From: Pseudolysinimonas yzui
Lineage (GTDB): Bacteria; Actinomycetota; Actinomycetes; Actinomycetales; Microbacteriaceae
Direction: 5' to 3'
NCBI RefSeq assembly: GCF_014653215.1
Contig: NZ_BNAI01000001.1
Location: 1,017,012-1,081,011 of the forward strand
DNA: 64,000 nucleotides
Positions within the stretch are counted from its first letter, which is position 1; each line of letters starts with the position of its first letter. A program made the position numbers and the translations under genes. Shown piece by piece: positions 27,297 to 36,637 of this stretch. The notes beneath the pieces are model-generated. The model was not told where the DNA came from. It saw nothing but the letters and a program-made list of their open reading frames with translations, and did no database searches.

Positions 27297-27335
27297 CCTC
27301 CCCGCCGCAGTTTCTCGACGAATCGGGCGACACAC

Positions 27336-27376
27336 TCGAACAAATGTTTGTCGGAGCGACCGAGAACGGATACAGT
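27336..27376 (+). promoter_or_regulatory. lexA: lexA promoter with overlapping LexA box 2
   Basis: -35 TTGTCG (27348-27353) and -10 TACAGT (27371-27376) are 17 nt apart. A second LexA box, TCGAACAAATGTTTGT (27336-27351; GAAC-N4-GTTT, one mismatch), overlaps the -35, which fits autorepression by LexA. Confidence 0.7.
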
Positions 27377-27446
27377 TTCGATCGCCGGGATGATTCGATC
27401 ACCGACCACCGACATCGGCACTCGACCGGCGGCACGAGGAGGCACC

Positions 27447-28130
27447 GTGGACGACACGCAAGACCAGGACGCCGCAGCAGACCGGCCCCAGACGAGACGA
27501 CGCACGTCGCTGAGCGAGAAGCAGACGGCCATCCTCGAGATGATCCAGCGCTCCGTCGCATCGCGCGGCTATCCGCCGAGCATGCGCGAGATCGGGGATG
27601 CCGTGGGGCTCTCGTCGCTCTCGAGCGTCACCCACCAGCTCACCCAGCTCGAGCTATCGGGCTACCTGCGGCGCGATCCGAACCGGCCGCGGGCGCTCGA
27701 AGTGCTCATCGAACTGCCGGGTACCGAATCCTCCGACTCGGGCATTCCCGTCGGCGACGCCGCCATGGTGCCGCTCGTCGGGCGCATCGCCGCCGGCATC
27801 CCGATCACCGCCGACCAGCAGATCGACGAGGTCTTCCCGCTCCCCCGTCAGCTCGTCGGCAAGGGCGACCTGTTCATGCTCAAGGTCGTCGGCGAGTCGA
27901 TGATCGACGCGGCGATCTGCGACGGCGACTGGGTCGTCGTGCGACAGCAGAAGAGCGCCGAGAACGGCGAGATCGTCGCAGCCCTGCTCGACGGGGAGGC
28001 GACCGTCAAGGTGTTCCGCCAGCGCGACGGCCATGTCTGGCTGCTGCCGCGCAACTCGGCGTTCGAGCCGATCGTCGGCGACGACGCCGAGATCCTCGGC
28101 AAGATCGTCGCGGTGCTGAGGTCGGTCTAG
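27447..28130 (+). CDS. lexA: SOS response repressor LexA
   Basis: A 227-residue repressor-protease. A winged helix (about 21-85) recognises SOS boxes and the C-terminal S24 domain self-cleaves on RecA filaments. The cleavage bond is Ala116-Gly117 in RIAAGIPI, the catalytic pair Ser151 (GESMIDA) and Lys188 (ATVKVF). GTG at 27447 with GGAGG 4 nt upstream is chosen, since earlier in-frame starts lie inside or next to the promoter. It overlaps the convergent ROK gene by 4 nt. Confidence 0.95.
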   Translation: MDDTQDQDAAADRPQTRRRTSLSEKQTAILEMIQRSVASRGYPPSMREIGDAVGLSSLSSVTHQLTQLELSGYLRRDPNRPRALEVLIELPGTESSDSGIPVGDAAMVPLVGRIAAGIPITADQQIDEVFPLPRQLVGKGDLFMLKVVGESMIDAAICDGDWVVVRQQKSAENGEIVAALLDGEATVKVFRQRDGHVWLLPRNSAFEPIVGDDAEILGKIVAVLRSV

Positions 28131-29275
28131 CGCACGACGCTGCGGTCGAGCACGTAGTCCTGAATGGCGACGACCGCTGCTCCGCGGCACCATTCGGCGT
28201 CGTCACCGTCGGTCACGAAGAGCCGAACCTCGGACGCCCGAGAGTCGCGGTCCCCCGCGATGCCCTCTCGGACGGCGTCGGCCGCGACGGTCGCGAGCCG
28301 CACTCCCTCGCCGCCGAGTACGACGAGTTCGGGCATGGTGAGGTTGGCGACAGCCGCGATGAGCCGCCCGAGCGCGCGCCCGGCATCGTCGACGATCCGA
28401 CGTGCGGCCGGCTCCTCAGCCGTCGCGAGGTCGAGAACCTCGGCGTACGAGACATCCCGGCCGAGTGCGCCTGTGGCGGCGGCGACGACGGCGCTCTCGG
28501 TGAGAACGCTCCGAGCGCATCCGCGGTGACCGACGGGACAGAGCGCCCCGAACGGATCGAGTGGCCAATGGCCGACCAGACCAAGCCCCGCATCGTCATT
28601 GCGAACGACCTCACCTCCCACCATCAGCCCGTAGCCGACCCCCGCACCGAGGGTGATGACGGCGAAACGGTCGGCCGAGCGCGCGGCGCCGAACCAGTGC
28701 TCGAACTCCGTGAAGGCGACGAGATCGTTGTCGACGACGCTTCGGATCCCGGTGGCCGCCGCGACCAGTTCCGCGAGCGGCACGTTCTCCCACTCCAGGA
28801 ACGGCGCGGACTGCACGACACCCCGCCTGTCGACCCGCCCGCCGACACCGACCCCGAGGCCGGTCATCTCCGATCCTGCCGGAGTGAGCCTTTCGGCGAG
28901 GCGCGCGATGTCCGCAACGACCGAGTCGGGATCACGTGCGAGCAGGGGCGCCGAGGCGACTTCTTGGATGCTCGCCCGGAAGTCGGTGCGGGCTGCGATC
29001 ACCCGGTCGCCGGTGACCTTCATGCCGATGAACGCCCGCGAACCCGGGATGACATCGAGGGGCCGCGATCGTCGACCGGCGCGGCCTTCGGCGCGCTCTT
29101 CGCCCTCGACCAAGAGCCCGGCTTCGATGAGCGGTGTGCTCAATCGGGTGAGTGAGCCGGCGGACAAGTCGAGCTTTCGCGCGATCTCGGTGCGCGAGAT
29201 GGGGCCGTTGATGAGCACTTCGAGCGCGACCGCGCGGGTGGCCCCGCCTGTCGGCGTCCAGCTGTGCGTATTCAC
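28127..29275 (-). CDS. ROK family transcriptional repressor of the sugar locus
   Basis: A 382-residue regulator with an N-terminal winged helix ([21 protein letters not shown]) and a C-terminal ROK domain ([19 protein letters not shown]). The zinc motif is usually CxCGxxGC; here CPVGHRGC lacks the second Cys, so zinc binding may be altered. GTG at 29275 with GAAGG 6 nt upstream is preferred over the ATG at 29281, which directly abuts that site. It is divergent from the ABC importer and likely represses it until a sugar ligand binds. Confidence 0.88.
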   Translation of the reverse strand: MNTHSWTPTGGATRAVALEVLINGPISRTEIARKLDLSAGSLTRLSTPLIEAGLLVEGEERAEGRAGRRSRPLDVIPGSRAFIGMKVTGDRVIAARTDFRASIQEVASAPLLARDPDSVVADIARLAERLTPAGSEMTGLGVGVGGRVDRRGVVQSAPFLEWENVPLAELVAAATGIRSVVDNDLVAFTEFEHWFGAARSADRFAVITLGAGVGYGLMVGGEVVRNDDAGLGLVGHWPLDPFGALCPVGHRGCARSVLTESAVVAAATGALGRDVSYAEVLDLATAEEPAARRIVDDAGRALGRLIAAVANLTMPELVVLGGEGVRLATVAADAVREGIAGDRDSRASEVRLFVTDGDDAEWCRGAAVVAIQDYVLDRSVVR

Positions 29276-29339
29276 CGGCATCCTTCGTTGGTTTTGCTTC
29301 GGAATGAACAGCCGCCATTCTTGCACGAGAACGCCCCAC

Positions 29340-29368
29340 TTGACGAGCGATTGCTTTTGCAATAGAAC
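29340..29368 (+). promoter_or_regulatory. Sugar operon promoter with ROK operator in the spacer
   Basis: -35 TTGACG (29340-29345) and -10 TAGAAC (29363-29368) are 17 nt apart. The spacer carries the inverted repeat ATTGC-TTTT-GCAAT (29350-29363), placed to block polymerase. With a ROK repressor gene diverging 65 nt away this is the best operator candidate. A related TTGGTTTTGC lies near the ROK start. Confidence 0.65.
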
Positions 29369-29429
29369 TAACTCGATGCGTCGTCCTCTCGTTGCACCGA
29401 GAGGTTTCGATATCCGACAGGAGACTGCA

Positions 29430-30695
29430 ATGAAGCGTCCAATCCGATCCGTGGCGGTAGGTGCCGCCGGAACGGCCCTCGCCCTCGCCCTCGCCGCCTG
29501 CGGCGGTGCCCCCGCCGACACCGGCGGGCCCGTCACGATCACCTTCTGGGGGTCGTACGGCAACGGCGGGAACTCGGCCCAGCAGGAAGTACTCAACGAC
29601 ACACTCATCCCCGCGTTCGAAGAGGCGAACCCCGGCATCCAGGTCGAGTACGTCGACGTGCCGTACGACGACCTGCTCCAGAAGCTCACGACGAGCGCCG
29701 CAGGCGACGAACTCCCCGACCTCGTTCGTGCGGATCTGGGTTGGGTGCCTCGCTTCGCCGAGCTCGGCGTGCTCGTTCCGCTGTCCGAGGTCATGCCCGA
29801 CTTCCAGGAGCTCGCCGACGCGACCTACCCCGGCGTGCTCGCGACGAACCTGTACGACGGCGAGTACTACGGCTTGCCGCTCGATACCAACACCCGCGTG
29901 CTCATCACCAACCCGGACGCTCTCGCTGCGGCCGGCTGGGATGCCCCGCCCGCGACGTTCGACGAGTTCCTGGAGCTCGGCGACGACCTCGACGGAACCG
30001 GGTTCACCTTGTTCGCCGACGGCGGCCTCGGGGCGTGGAACCTCATGCCCTGGATCTGGTCGGGTGGCGGCGACATCGCCGACGAGGGTCTCACCACCTC
30101 GAGCGGAGTGCTCGACTCGGACGAGAACATCGCGACGGTGCAGATGCTCGTCGACCTCTACCAGGAAGGTCGCGCATCGAGCGGTCTCATCGGCAACGCC
30201 GGCGCCGTTTCGACGAGCGAAGGTCTCCCCGGCGGCCAGTACGCCACCATCTTCGACGGCCCGTGGATGAACGGCATCTGGGAGAGCCAGTTCGCCGACT
30301 TCGCGCCGATCTACTCCCCGATCCCCGCCGGTGACGGCGGCTCGGTGAGCGTCGTCGGCGGCGAGGACATCGTGCTGACAGCATCCTCGGAGCATCAGGA
30401 GGCGGCGCTCGAGTTCATCCGGTTCACCCAGACCGAGGAGTTCCAGCTCGCCCTCGTACCGACCGGCCAGCTCACCGTCATCAAGGCGCTCGGCGAGCAG
30501 CAGGTCGAGCTCGTGCCGTACTACGAGGTCTTCACCCGACAGCTGGAGACTGCGAAGAACCGTCTCGCCATCACCCGCGCGTCCGAGGTCGACTCGATCC
30601 TCAACGCCGAACTGGTGCCGGCCTTCGAAGGCACCGTCTCGGTCGAAGAGGCCCTCCGGAACGCGGCGGCCAAGATCGACGAGCTGCTGGGCTGA
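29430..30695 (+). CDS. Sugar ABC transporter substrate-binding lipoprotein
   Basis: A 421-residue group 1 extracellular solute-binding protein. The signal peptide ends in LAAC, giving a lipidated Cys at 24. Typical segments follow: TFWGSYGNGG, GLPLDTNTRVLITNPDAL and FDGPWMNGIW. ATG with AGGAG 6 nt upstream. The enzymes encoded downstream act on alpha-1,6-glucans, so isomalto-oligosaccharides are the probable ligand (inference). First gene of a six-protein transport and hydrolysis set. Confidence 0.9.
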   Translation: MKRPIRSVAVGAAGTALALALAACGGAPADTGGPVTITFWGSYGNGGNSAQQEVLNDTLIPAFEEANPGIQVEYVDVPYDDLLQKLTTSAAGDELPDLVRADLGWVPRFAELGVLVPLSEVMPDFQELADATYPGVLATNLYDGEYYGLPLDTNTRVLITNPDALAAAGWDAPPATFDEFLELGDDLDGTGFTLFADGGLGAWNLMPWIWSGGGDIADEGLTTSSGVLDSDENIATVQMLVDLYQEGRASSGLIGNAGAVSTSEGLPGGQYATIFDGPWMNGIWESQFADFAPIYSPIPAGDGGSVSVVGGEDIVLTASSEHQEAALEFIRFTQTEEFQLALVPTGQLTVIKALGEQQVELVPYYEVFTRQLETAKNRLAITRASEVDSILNAELVPAFEGTVSVEEALRNAAAKIDELLG

Positions 30696-30697
30696 GC

Positions 30698-31642
30698 ATG
30701 ACCTCGTCTCTCACGGCGTCCCCCCGGGCGGCTTCGGCCGCCCGGGGTGGCGCCCGGCGCCGCATCCCGGTCGCGCCGTACCTGTTTCTCGCGCCGGGAG
30801 TCATCCTGTTCGGCGCGACGATCCTGTATCCGATCACGCAGGCCGTGCAGATGAGCTTCTTCGACTGGAAGATCGTCGGTTCGGCCGCGAGCGAATTCCT
30901 CGGCCTCGACAACTACGTGCGGGCATTCCAGGACGAGCAGTTCTGGCTGTCGTTCGGCAACACCGTCTTCTACCTGGCGGCGACGATCTTTCCGCAGATC
31001 ATGCTCGGCCTGCTCGTCGCCCTGCTCCTGCACGCCCACAGCCCGGCTCGGCCGCTGTTCCGCGTGCTCTACTACCTCCCCGTCGTGACCAGCTGGGTGG
31101 TCGTGTCGCTGTTGTTCCGCTTCTTGTTCGCGGATGCCGGACTCGTCAACTTCGTGCTCGGCGACCTGTTCCACCTCACCGATGGATCGACGTCGTGGCT
31201 CGCCGACCGCTGGACGGGCATGATCGCGATCTCCGCCCTCGGCATCTGGAAGGGCGTGGGCTGGTCGATGATGATCTTCCTCGCCGCCCTTCAGGGCGTG
31301 CCGCGCACGCTCGAGGAGGCGGCACTCGTCGACGGCGCCAACGCCGTGCAGCGCTTCCGCGCGGTGACGGTGCCGGCGATCCGTGCGGCACTCGCCTTCG
31401 TCACGATCATGCTCGTGATCGGCGGCTTCAACGTCTTCATCTCCGTGTACCTGATGACCGGTGGGGGGCCGGCGGGCGAGACCGACGTGCTGCTCACCTA
31501 CATGTACTACCAGGCCTTCGGCAATCTCGACTTCGGGTACGGCGCGGCCATCGCGGTCATCCTCACCCTGCTGGTCTTCGCGCTCTCGGTGCTGCAACTG
31601 CGGCTGTTCCGCGACCGCGACGGGGCGGGGGTCGCCGGATGA
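30698..31642 (+). CDS. Sugar ABC transporter permease (MalF/UgpA type)
   Basis: A 314-residue permease with about six membrane helices; the coupling EAA loop reads EEAALVDGANAVQRFRAVTV. It starts 2 nt after the binding-protein stop and overlaps the next permease by ATGA. No ATPase gene is present in this locus; a shared MsiK/MalK-like ATPase elsewhere is presumably used, as usual in Actinobacteria. Confidence 0.92.
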   Translation: MTSSLTASPRAASAARGGARRRIPVAPYLFLAPGVILFGATILYPITQAVQMSFFDWKIVGSAASEFLGLDNYVRAFQDEQFWLSFGNTVFYLAATIFPQIMLGLLVALLLHAHSPARPLFRVLYYLPVVTSWVVVSLLFRFLFADAGLVNFVLGDLFHLTDGSTSWLADRWTGMIAISALGIWKGVGWSMMIFLAALQGVPRTLEEAALVDGANAVQRFRAVTVPAIRAALAFVTIMLVIGGFNVFISVYLMTGGGPAGETDVLLTYMYYQAFGNLDFGYGAAIAVILTLLVFALSVLQLRLFRDRDGAGVAG

Positions 31643-32487
31643 ACCGCCGCACCCCTCGCCGCACCACCGCCCTCGTGGTGCGCCTCCTGCTGCTCACCGC
31701 AGGGGCACTCGTGATGGTGACGCCATTCCTCTACCTGCTGGGGATCTCGTTCACCCCGAACGCGTTCGTGCTCACCACGCCTCCGCAGTTCATCCCCGAG
31801 TCTCCGACCCTGGACAACTATGCACAGGCGCTCGAAGCCCAGGACATCCCGCGCGCCTTCCTCAACTCGCTCGTCGTGGCGATCGTCTCGACCGCACTGT
31901 CGCTGCTGCTGAGCTCGATGATGGCGTTCGCCTTCGCCCGGTTCGTCTTCCCCCTCAAAGAGACGATCTTCCGCATCCTGCTGGTCGGGCTCATGATCCC
32001 CGCGGTCCTGCTGCTGATCCCGCAGTTCGTGCTCGCCAAACACCTCGACCTGCTCGACAGCTATGCGGGGCTCGTGGTGTTCTACGTCGCCGGGTCGCTC
32101 GCGCTCAACACCTTCCTGCTGCGCGGCTTCTTCGAGTCGATCCCCGCGGAACTGGATCAGGCGATGGAGCTCGACGGGGCGGGGGTCTGGACCCGCTACT
32201 GGCGGCTCACGCTCCCGCTGGCCAAGCCCGGGCTGGCGACGGCGACCATCTTCACCTTCCTGGGGGTGTGGGACGAGTTCACCTGGGCGCTCACCATCCT
32301 CAATGATCCCGAGATCCGCACCCTGCCGATCGCGATCCGCTTGCTCGCCGGGGTCGGCAACAACGCGGTGCAGTGGGGCGTCGTGTTCGCGGCGTCCGCG
32401 ATCGCGGTCATCCCGGTGGTCGTCGTCTTCCTGGTGTTCCAGCGGTACTTCGTGCAGGGCCTCACGGCCGGCGCGGTGAAAGGATGA
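31639..32487 (+). CDS. Sugar ABC transporter permease (MalG/UgpE type)
   Basis: A 282-residue permease with six membrane helices. The EAA loop reads DQAMELDGAGVWTRYWRLTL. The ATG overlaps the stop of the partner permease, and the stop overlaps the GH66 start, so the operon is tightly coupled. Confidence 0.92.
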   Translation: MNRRTPRRTTALVVRLLLLTAGALVMVTPFLYLLGISFTPNAFVLTTPPQFIPESPTLDNYAQALEAQDIPRAFLNSLVVAIVSTALSLLLSSMMAFAFARFVFPLKETIFRILLVGLMIPAVLLLIPQFVLAKHLDLLDSYAGLVVFYVAGSLALNTFLLRGFFESIPAELDQAMELDGAGVWTRYWRLTLPLAKPGLATATIFTFLGVWDEFTWALTILNDPEIRTLPIAIRLLAGVGNNAVQWGVVFAASAIAVIPVVVVFLVFQRYFVQGLTAGAVKG

Positions 32488-34118
32488 ACATGCTCAGCGA
32501 CCCGATGCTGCTGCCCCGGCGGGCGGTCGACGTTCCGGGCGCCCCGATCGCGATCGAGGTGCGCAACGCTCCCGCGGGCGGTCGGGTGACCGTTCGGCGA
32601 CTCGGTGATCCCGTCGCCGAGCAGAACCGCGACGGCGACAGTGACATCGTCCTCGAGGGGCTGCCCGAGGGCGGCTACGGTGTCGAACTGGCTCTGTCCG
32701 ACGGGCGGCTCGCCCGCACGGCCGTCGACGTGCGAGCGGATGTGCGCACCCGGCTGCGCTACGGATTCGTCGCCGCCTATCCGCCGGGCGCCGACCCCGC
32801 GCCGATTGCGGACGTGGTGCGCCGCCTGCACCTCACCGCCGTTCAGTTCTACGACTGGGCCTACCGGCATGCCGACCTGCTCGGCGGAGGCGAGGAGTAT
32901 CGCGACGCGCTCGATCAGCCGGTGTCGCTCGAGACGGTGCGCGCCTACGCGGCCGCCGTGCGGGATGCCGGAGCCGATCCGCTCGGCTACGCGGCCGTCT
33001 ATGCCGTCGGGCCGGAGGAATGGCCCGAGTGGGAGCAGCACGCCCTGCTCGCTCCGTCAGGGGCGCCTTATGCGCTCGGCGACTTCTTGTTCCTCGTCGA
33101 CCCGGCCGCGCCCGAGTGGCTCGCACACTTCACCGCCGACCTGCGGCGTTCGATCGACGAGGTGGGGCTCACCGGCTTCCACCTTGACCAGTACGGCTAC
33201 CCGAAATATGCGCGCCGCCCCGACGGGGTCGTCGTCGACGTCGCCGAGTCCTTCGTGCGCACCCTCAACGGAATCCGTCGGGCCCTGCCCGCGGCACGGC
33301 TGGTGTTCAACAACGTCAACGACTTCCCCACCTGGCGCACCGCGAAAGTGGCGCAGGACGCGCTGTACATCGAGCCATGGGAACCGCAGACGACCCTCGG
33401 CGCCCTCGCCGCGACCGCGACCCGGGCCCGACTGTCGGGCGGCGGGCTCCCCGTCGTATTCGCTGCGTATCAGCACGTCTACGACACCGCCGACCGCGCA
33501 GCCGCAGACCGCGCGACGGCGCTCACCATGGCGACGCTGTACTCGCACGGCGCGACCCAGCTGCTCGCGGGAGAGAACGGACGGGTGCTCGTGGACCCCT
33601 ACTACGTGCGCAACCACACGGCCGAGTCCGAGACGCTCGACCTGCTGACCCGCTGGTACGACTTCGTCGTCGAGCACGACGAGGTGCTGCTGGCACCGGG
33701 CATCGCCGACGTCACCGACGCCTACGTCGGCGGCTACAACAACGACTGCGACGTGGCTTACACCTCCGCGGAGGTGAGCGAGGAGGCGACCGCCGGCCGG
33801 GTCTGGCGACGCATCACCGACGCCGGCGGCCGCCTCGTCGTCCACCTCGTCAACCTCGTGGGCCAACCCGACACGACATGGGATGCGGCGCGTGCGCCGT
33901 TCGGAGACCCGGGGGCGGGGCGCATCCGGGTACGGCGTCTCCTCGGATCGACTCCCCGCATCCGGGTCGCGGATCCCGACGGCTCCGGCCGCCTGGAAGA
34001 ACTCGAGGTACGCCTCGACGGCGACGCCGCCGTTGCGGACCTCCCGACGCTGCGCGCCTGGCAGCTCGTGGTGATCGATCCCGCGGAGCTCGTGCGGGAC
34101 GGAGCCGAACTGCCGTGA
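32484..34118 (+). CDS. Intracellular glycoside hydrolase family 66 protein (dextranase-like)
   Basis: A 544-residue protein without signal peptide. GH66 members cut alpha-1,6 bonds in dextran or make cyclic isomaltosaccharides. The likely nucleophile is Asp235 in GFHLDQYG and the acid/base Glu297 in YIEPWEP; GENGRVLVDPYYVRNHT further on is also family-like. A beta-sandwich of about 90 residues precedes the barrel and another follows it. Cytoplasmic location between permease and glucosidase genes suggests it shortens imported isomalto-oligosaccharides. Start ATG overlaps the permease stop; an ATG 6 nt later is possible. Confidence 0.82.
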   Translation: MNMLSDPMLLPRRAVDVPGAPIAIEVRNAPAGGRVTVRRLGDPVAEQNRDGDSDIVLEGLPEGGYGVELALSDGRLARTAVDVRADVRTRLRYGFVAAYPPGADPAPIADVVRRLHLTAVQFYDWAYRHADLLGGGEEYRDALDQPVSLETVRAYAAAVRDAGADPLGYAAVYAVGPEEWPEWEQHALLAPSGAPYALGDFLFLVDPAAPEWLAHFTADLRRSIDEVGLTGFHLDQYGYPKYARRPDGVVVDVAESFVRTLNGIRRALPAARLVFNNVNDFPTWRTAKVAQDALYIEPWEPQTTLGALAATATRARLSGGGLPVVFAAYQHVYDTADRAAADRATALTMATLYSHGATQLLAGENGRVLVDPYYVRNHTAESETLDLLTRWYDFVVEHDEVLLAPGIADVTDAYVGGYNNDCDVAYTSAEVSEEATAGRVWRRITDAGGRLVVHLVNLVGQPDTTWDAARAPFGDPGAGRIRVRRLLGSTPRIRVADPDGSGRLEELEVRLDGDAAVADLPTLRAWQLVVIDPAELVRDGAELP

Positions 34119-35836
34119 AGAAACCGCTCATCGCCGGCGGAGGGCCGGCGGGATGGTGGCGCTCGGCCGTCGTCTACCAGGTCTACGTGCGCAGTTTCGC
34201 CGACTCCGACGGTGACGGGATCGGCGACCTCGGCGGCATCCTCTCGCGGCTCGATCACCTCGAGGACCTGGGCGTGGACGTCGTCTGGCTCGGTCCGTTC
34301 TACCCGTCGCCGCATGATGACAACGGCTACGACATCAGCGACTACCGCGGCGTCGACCCCGTGTTCGGAACCCTCGAGCAACTCGACACCCTGCTCGCCG
34401 AACTCCATCGACGCGGCATTCGGCTCATCCTCGATCTCGTCGTCAACCACACCTCCGATGAGCACCCCTGGTTCCGCGAGTCGTCGAGCGGCCCGCAGAG
34501 CGCCAAGCGCGACTGGTACTGGTGGCGTCCGTCCCGGCCCGGTTGCGAACCGGGGACACCGGGTGCCGAACCGAACAACTGGGAGAGCTTCTTCTCCGGG
34601 CCGGCATGGGAGTTCGACCGCGCGAGCGGAGAGTATTTCCTGCACCTGTTCTCGCGGCGACAGCCCGACCTCAACTGGGAGAACCCGGACGTGCGCGAGG
34701 CGGTCTACGACATCATGAACTGGTGGCTCGACCGCGGAGTCGATGGCTTTCGTATGGACGTCATCAACTTCATCTCGAAGGACCCGCACCTCCCCGACGG
34801 CGTGGTGCGACCGGGTGCAGAGTTCGGCGACGGCTTCCCGTTCTTCGGCTACGGCCCTCGCATCCATCGCTACGTACAGGAGATGCACCGCCGGGTGTTC
34901 GCACACCGTCCGGGGGCCTTCCTGACCGTCGGGGAGATGCCCGGCGTCAGCCCTGAGCAGGCCGCGCGATTCACCGACCCGGCCCGCGGAGAGTTCGACA
35001 TGGTCTTCCAGTTCGAGCACATGGGCGTGGACCAGAGCGAGTCGAGCAAGTGGCAGCCGGTCCCCTTCGAACCGCCGCGGCTCATCCAATCGCTGGTGCG
35101 CTGGCAGGACGCCCTCGCCGAGACGGGGTGGAACAGCCTCTACTGGAACAATCACGACCAACCGCGAGTCGTCAGTCGGTTCGGGGACCCTGAGCGGTAC
35201 TGGTACGAGTCGGCGACTGCGCTCGCGGCCGTGCTCCACCTGCAACGCGGCACCCCCTTCGTCTATCAGGGCGAAGAGCTCGGGATGACGAACATGCCGT
35301 TCACGTCACTCGACGAGGTGCGCGACATCGAATCGCTCAACCACGCGCGCAAGCAGCCGGAGGCAGACGCGCTCGACCGCATCCGCCGGGTGGGGCGCGA
35401 CAATGCCCGCACGCCGATGCAGTGGACGGACGGGCCGGCCGCCGGGTTCACGACGGGAATCCCGTGGATCGGTGTGAACCCCAACTCGTCCTGGCTCAAC
35501 GCCCGGTCCCAGCGGCGCGCGAAACGAAGCGTCTACGAGTTCTACCGCCGGTTGATCCAGCTGCGACACACCCTTCCGGTCGTCGTCGACGGCGCATTCG
35601 TTCACCTTCCGGTACCGGAGTCGTCCGTCTTCGCATTCGTTCGACGGCGCGACGACGAGGTGCTGCTGGTGACGGCGAACCTGAGCAGCGAACCGGTCGG
35701 AATCGACCTCGCGCAGACCCACGAGGACGCCTCGCCGGGCCGCACGTGGACGGTGGAGCTCGGCAACTACGACGACGCCGATCCGGAAACACTCCGGGCG
35801 TGGGAGGTCGTCGTGACGCGGGCGCTCGCCCTCTGA
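34115..35836 (+). CDS. GH13 alpha-glucosidase, probably oligo-1,6-glucosidase
   Basis: A 573-residue family 13 enzyme. Region I DLVVNHT (107-113), nucleophile Asp215 in DGFRMDVINF, acid/base Glu274 in TVGEMPG and Asp348 in NNHDQP are all present. The residue after the nucleophile is Val216; Val there is typical of enzymes that prefer alpha-1,6 linkages, while Ala or Thr marks alpha-1,4 specificity. It would release glucose from isomalto-oligosaccharides. GTG start overlapping the GH66 stop (GTGA). It ends one base before the convergent hydrolase gene. Confidence 0.9.
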   Translation: MKKPLIAGGGPAGWWRSAVVYQVYVRSFADSDGDGIGDLGGILSRLDHLEDLGVDVVWLGPFYPSPHDDNGYDISDYRGVDPVFGTLEQLDTLLAELHRRGIRLILDLVVNHTSDEHPWFRESSSGPQSAKRDWYWWRPSRPGCEPGTPGAEPNNWESFFSGPAWEFDRASGEYFLHLFSRRQPDLNWENPDVREAVYDIMNWWLDRGVDGFRMDVINFISKDPHLPDGVVRPGAEFGDGFPFFGYGPRIHRYVQEMHRRVFAHRPGAFLTVGEMPGVSPEQAARFTDPARGEFDMVFQFEHMGVDQSESSKWQPVPFEPPRLIQSLVRWQDALAETGWNSLYWNNHDQPRVVSRFGDPERYWYESATALAAVLHLQRGTPFVYQGEELGMTNMPFTSLDEVRDIESLNHARKQPEADALDRIRRVGRDNARTPMQWTDGPAAGFTTGIPWIGVNPNSSWLNARSQRRAKRSVYEFYRRLIQLRHTLPVVVDGAFVHLPVPESSVFAFVRRRDDEVLLVTANLSSEPVGIDLAQTHEDASPGRTWTVELGNYDDADPETLRAWEVVVTRALAL

Positions 35837-35837
35837 C

Positions 35838-36575
35838 TCAGGTCGCGGGGGACGCGACGTGGCGGGCGATCCAGCCGCGCACGAGCGACATGAAGCCGGC
35901 ATGGTCGTCACGGAAGACCGTGTGACCCGACCCGCTGATCGACGTCACCGTCATCCCGCGGCCGCGCAAGCCGTCGGCGACCGCTCGGGAGATGAGCAGG
36001 CTCTTCTCGGCGAGGATGACCAACGTGGGCGCGACGAGGTTCAGCGGAGGAACCAGCGGGCGGGTGTTCACGAAGCCCAGGATCGTGCGCTTGTCCCAGA
36101 CGCGCAGCGTCGCGAGTTCGATCGCGACGTCATCGGCATCCCATCCGGGATTGAGCCGGCGCAGCATCCACGCGCTCGGCCGGGGGGCGAGCGTGAACGC
36201 CGTCTTCAGTGCGAACCCGCGCACCCCGCGCGGAAAGGCGAAAGCGGGGTCGACGTAGATCGCGGCGCGCGGCGTGAACTGGTCGGCGACGATGCTCGCG
36301 ACGAGCGCGCCGAGGGAGTGCCCCATGAGCAGGTCGGGCGGCGCGTCGAGCTCCGCCTCGAGGGTCTCGGCGACATCGGCGGCCCAGCGGCGCGGCGAAT
36401 AGCGACGGGATCGCGGACTCGAACCGTGACCGGCAAGATCGACCGCGACTACCTCATAGCCGTCGTCCCGAAGATCGGCGGCGACCCGGTGCCAGGCGCG
36501 GTGGTCGGACATCATCCCGTGGATGAGCACGGCCGTGCGCGGTCCGGATCCGGACCGGTGCACGGCGAGTCGCAT
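35838..36575 (-). CDS. Alpha/beta-fold hydrolase
   Basis: A 245-residue soluble hydrolase. HGMM after strand 3 forms the oxyanion region, Ser87 in MGHSLGA is the nucleophile, and the His in SGSGHTVFRDD completes the triad. The family covers esterases, lipases and epoxide hydrolases, so the substrate is unknown. ATG at 36575 follows a terminator-like hairpin of hflX. Upstream in-frame extension is rejected because it would run through that hairpin. Confidence 0.85.
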   Translation of the reverse strand: MRLAVHRSGSGPRTAVLIHGMMSDHRAWHRVAADLRDDGYEVVAVDLAGHGSSPRSRRYSPRRWAADVAETLEAELDAPPDLLMGHSLGALVASIVADQFTPRAAIYVDPAFAFPRGVRGFALKTAFTLAPRPSAWMLRRLNPGWDADDVAIELATLRVWDKRTILGFVNTRPLVPPLNLVAPTLVILAEKSLLISRAVADGLRGRGMTVTSISGSGHTVFRDDHAGFMSLVRGWIARHVASPAT

Positions 36576-36589
36576 ACGCCTGACGGTAA

Positions 36590-36623
36590 CTGCGCCGGCT
36601 GGGCGGTTGCCCAGCCGACGCAG
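36590..36623 (-). terminator. Terminator downstream of hflX
   Basis: CTGCGCCGGCTGGGC and GCCCAGCCGACGCAG pair with one mismatch around a GGTT loop, 15 nt after the hflX stop. Confidence 0.7.
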
Positions 36624-36637
36624 TGAGTTCGCCTGGC

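Noticed and set aside
27348-27376. A PafBC-type (RecA-independent damage) promoter at lexA because of TTGTCG
   Set aside because: The -10 lies 17 nt after TTGTCG, whereas the PafBC motif needs about 11; it reads better as an ordinary sigma-70-type promoter.
27348-27446. A longer LexA starting at TTG 27348
   Set aside because: This start coincides with the -35 element and the second LexA box, so it would not be transcribed from that promoter.
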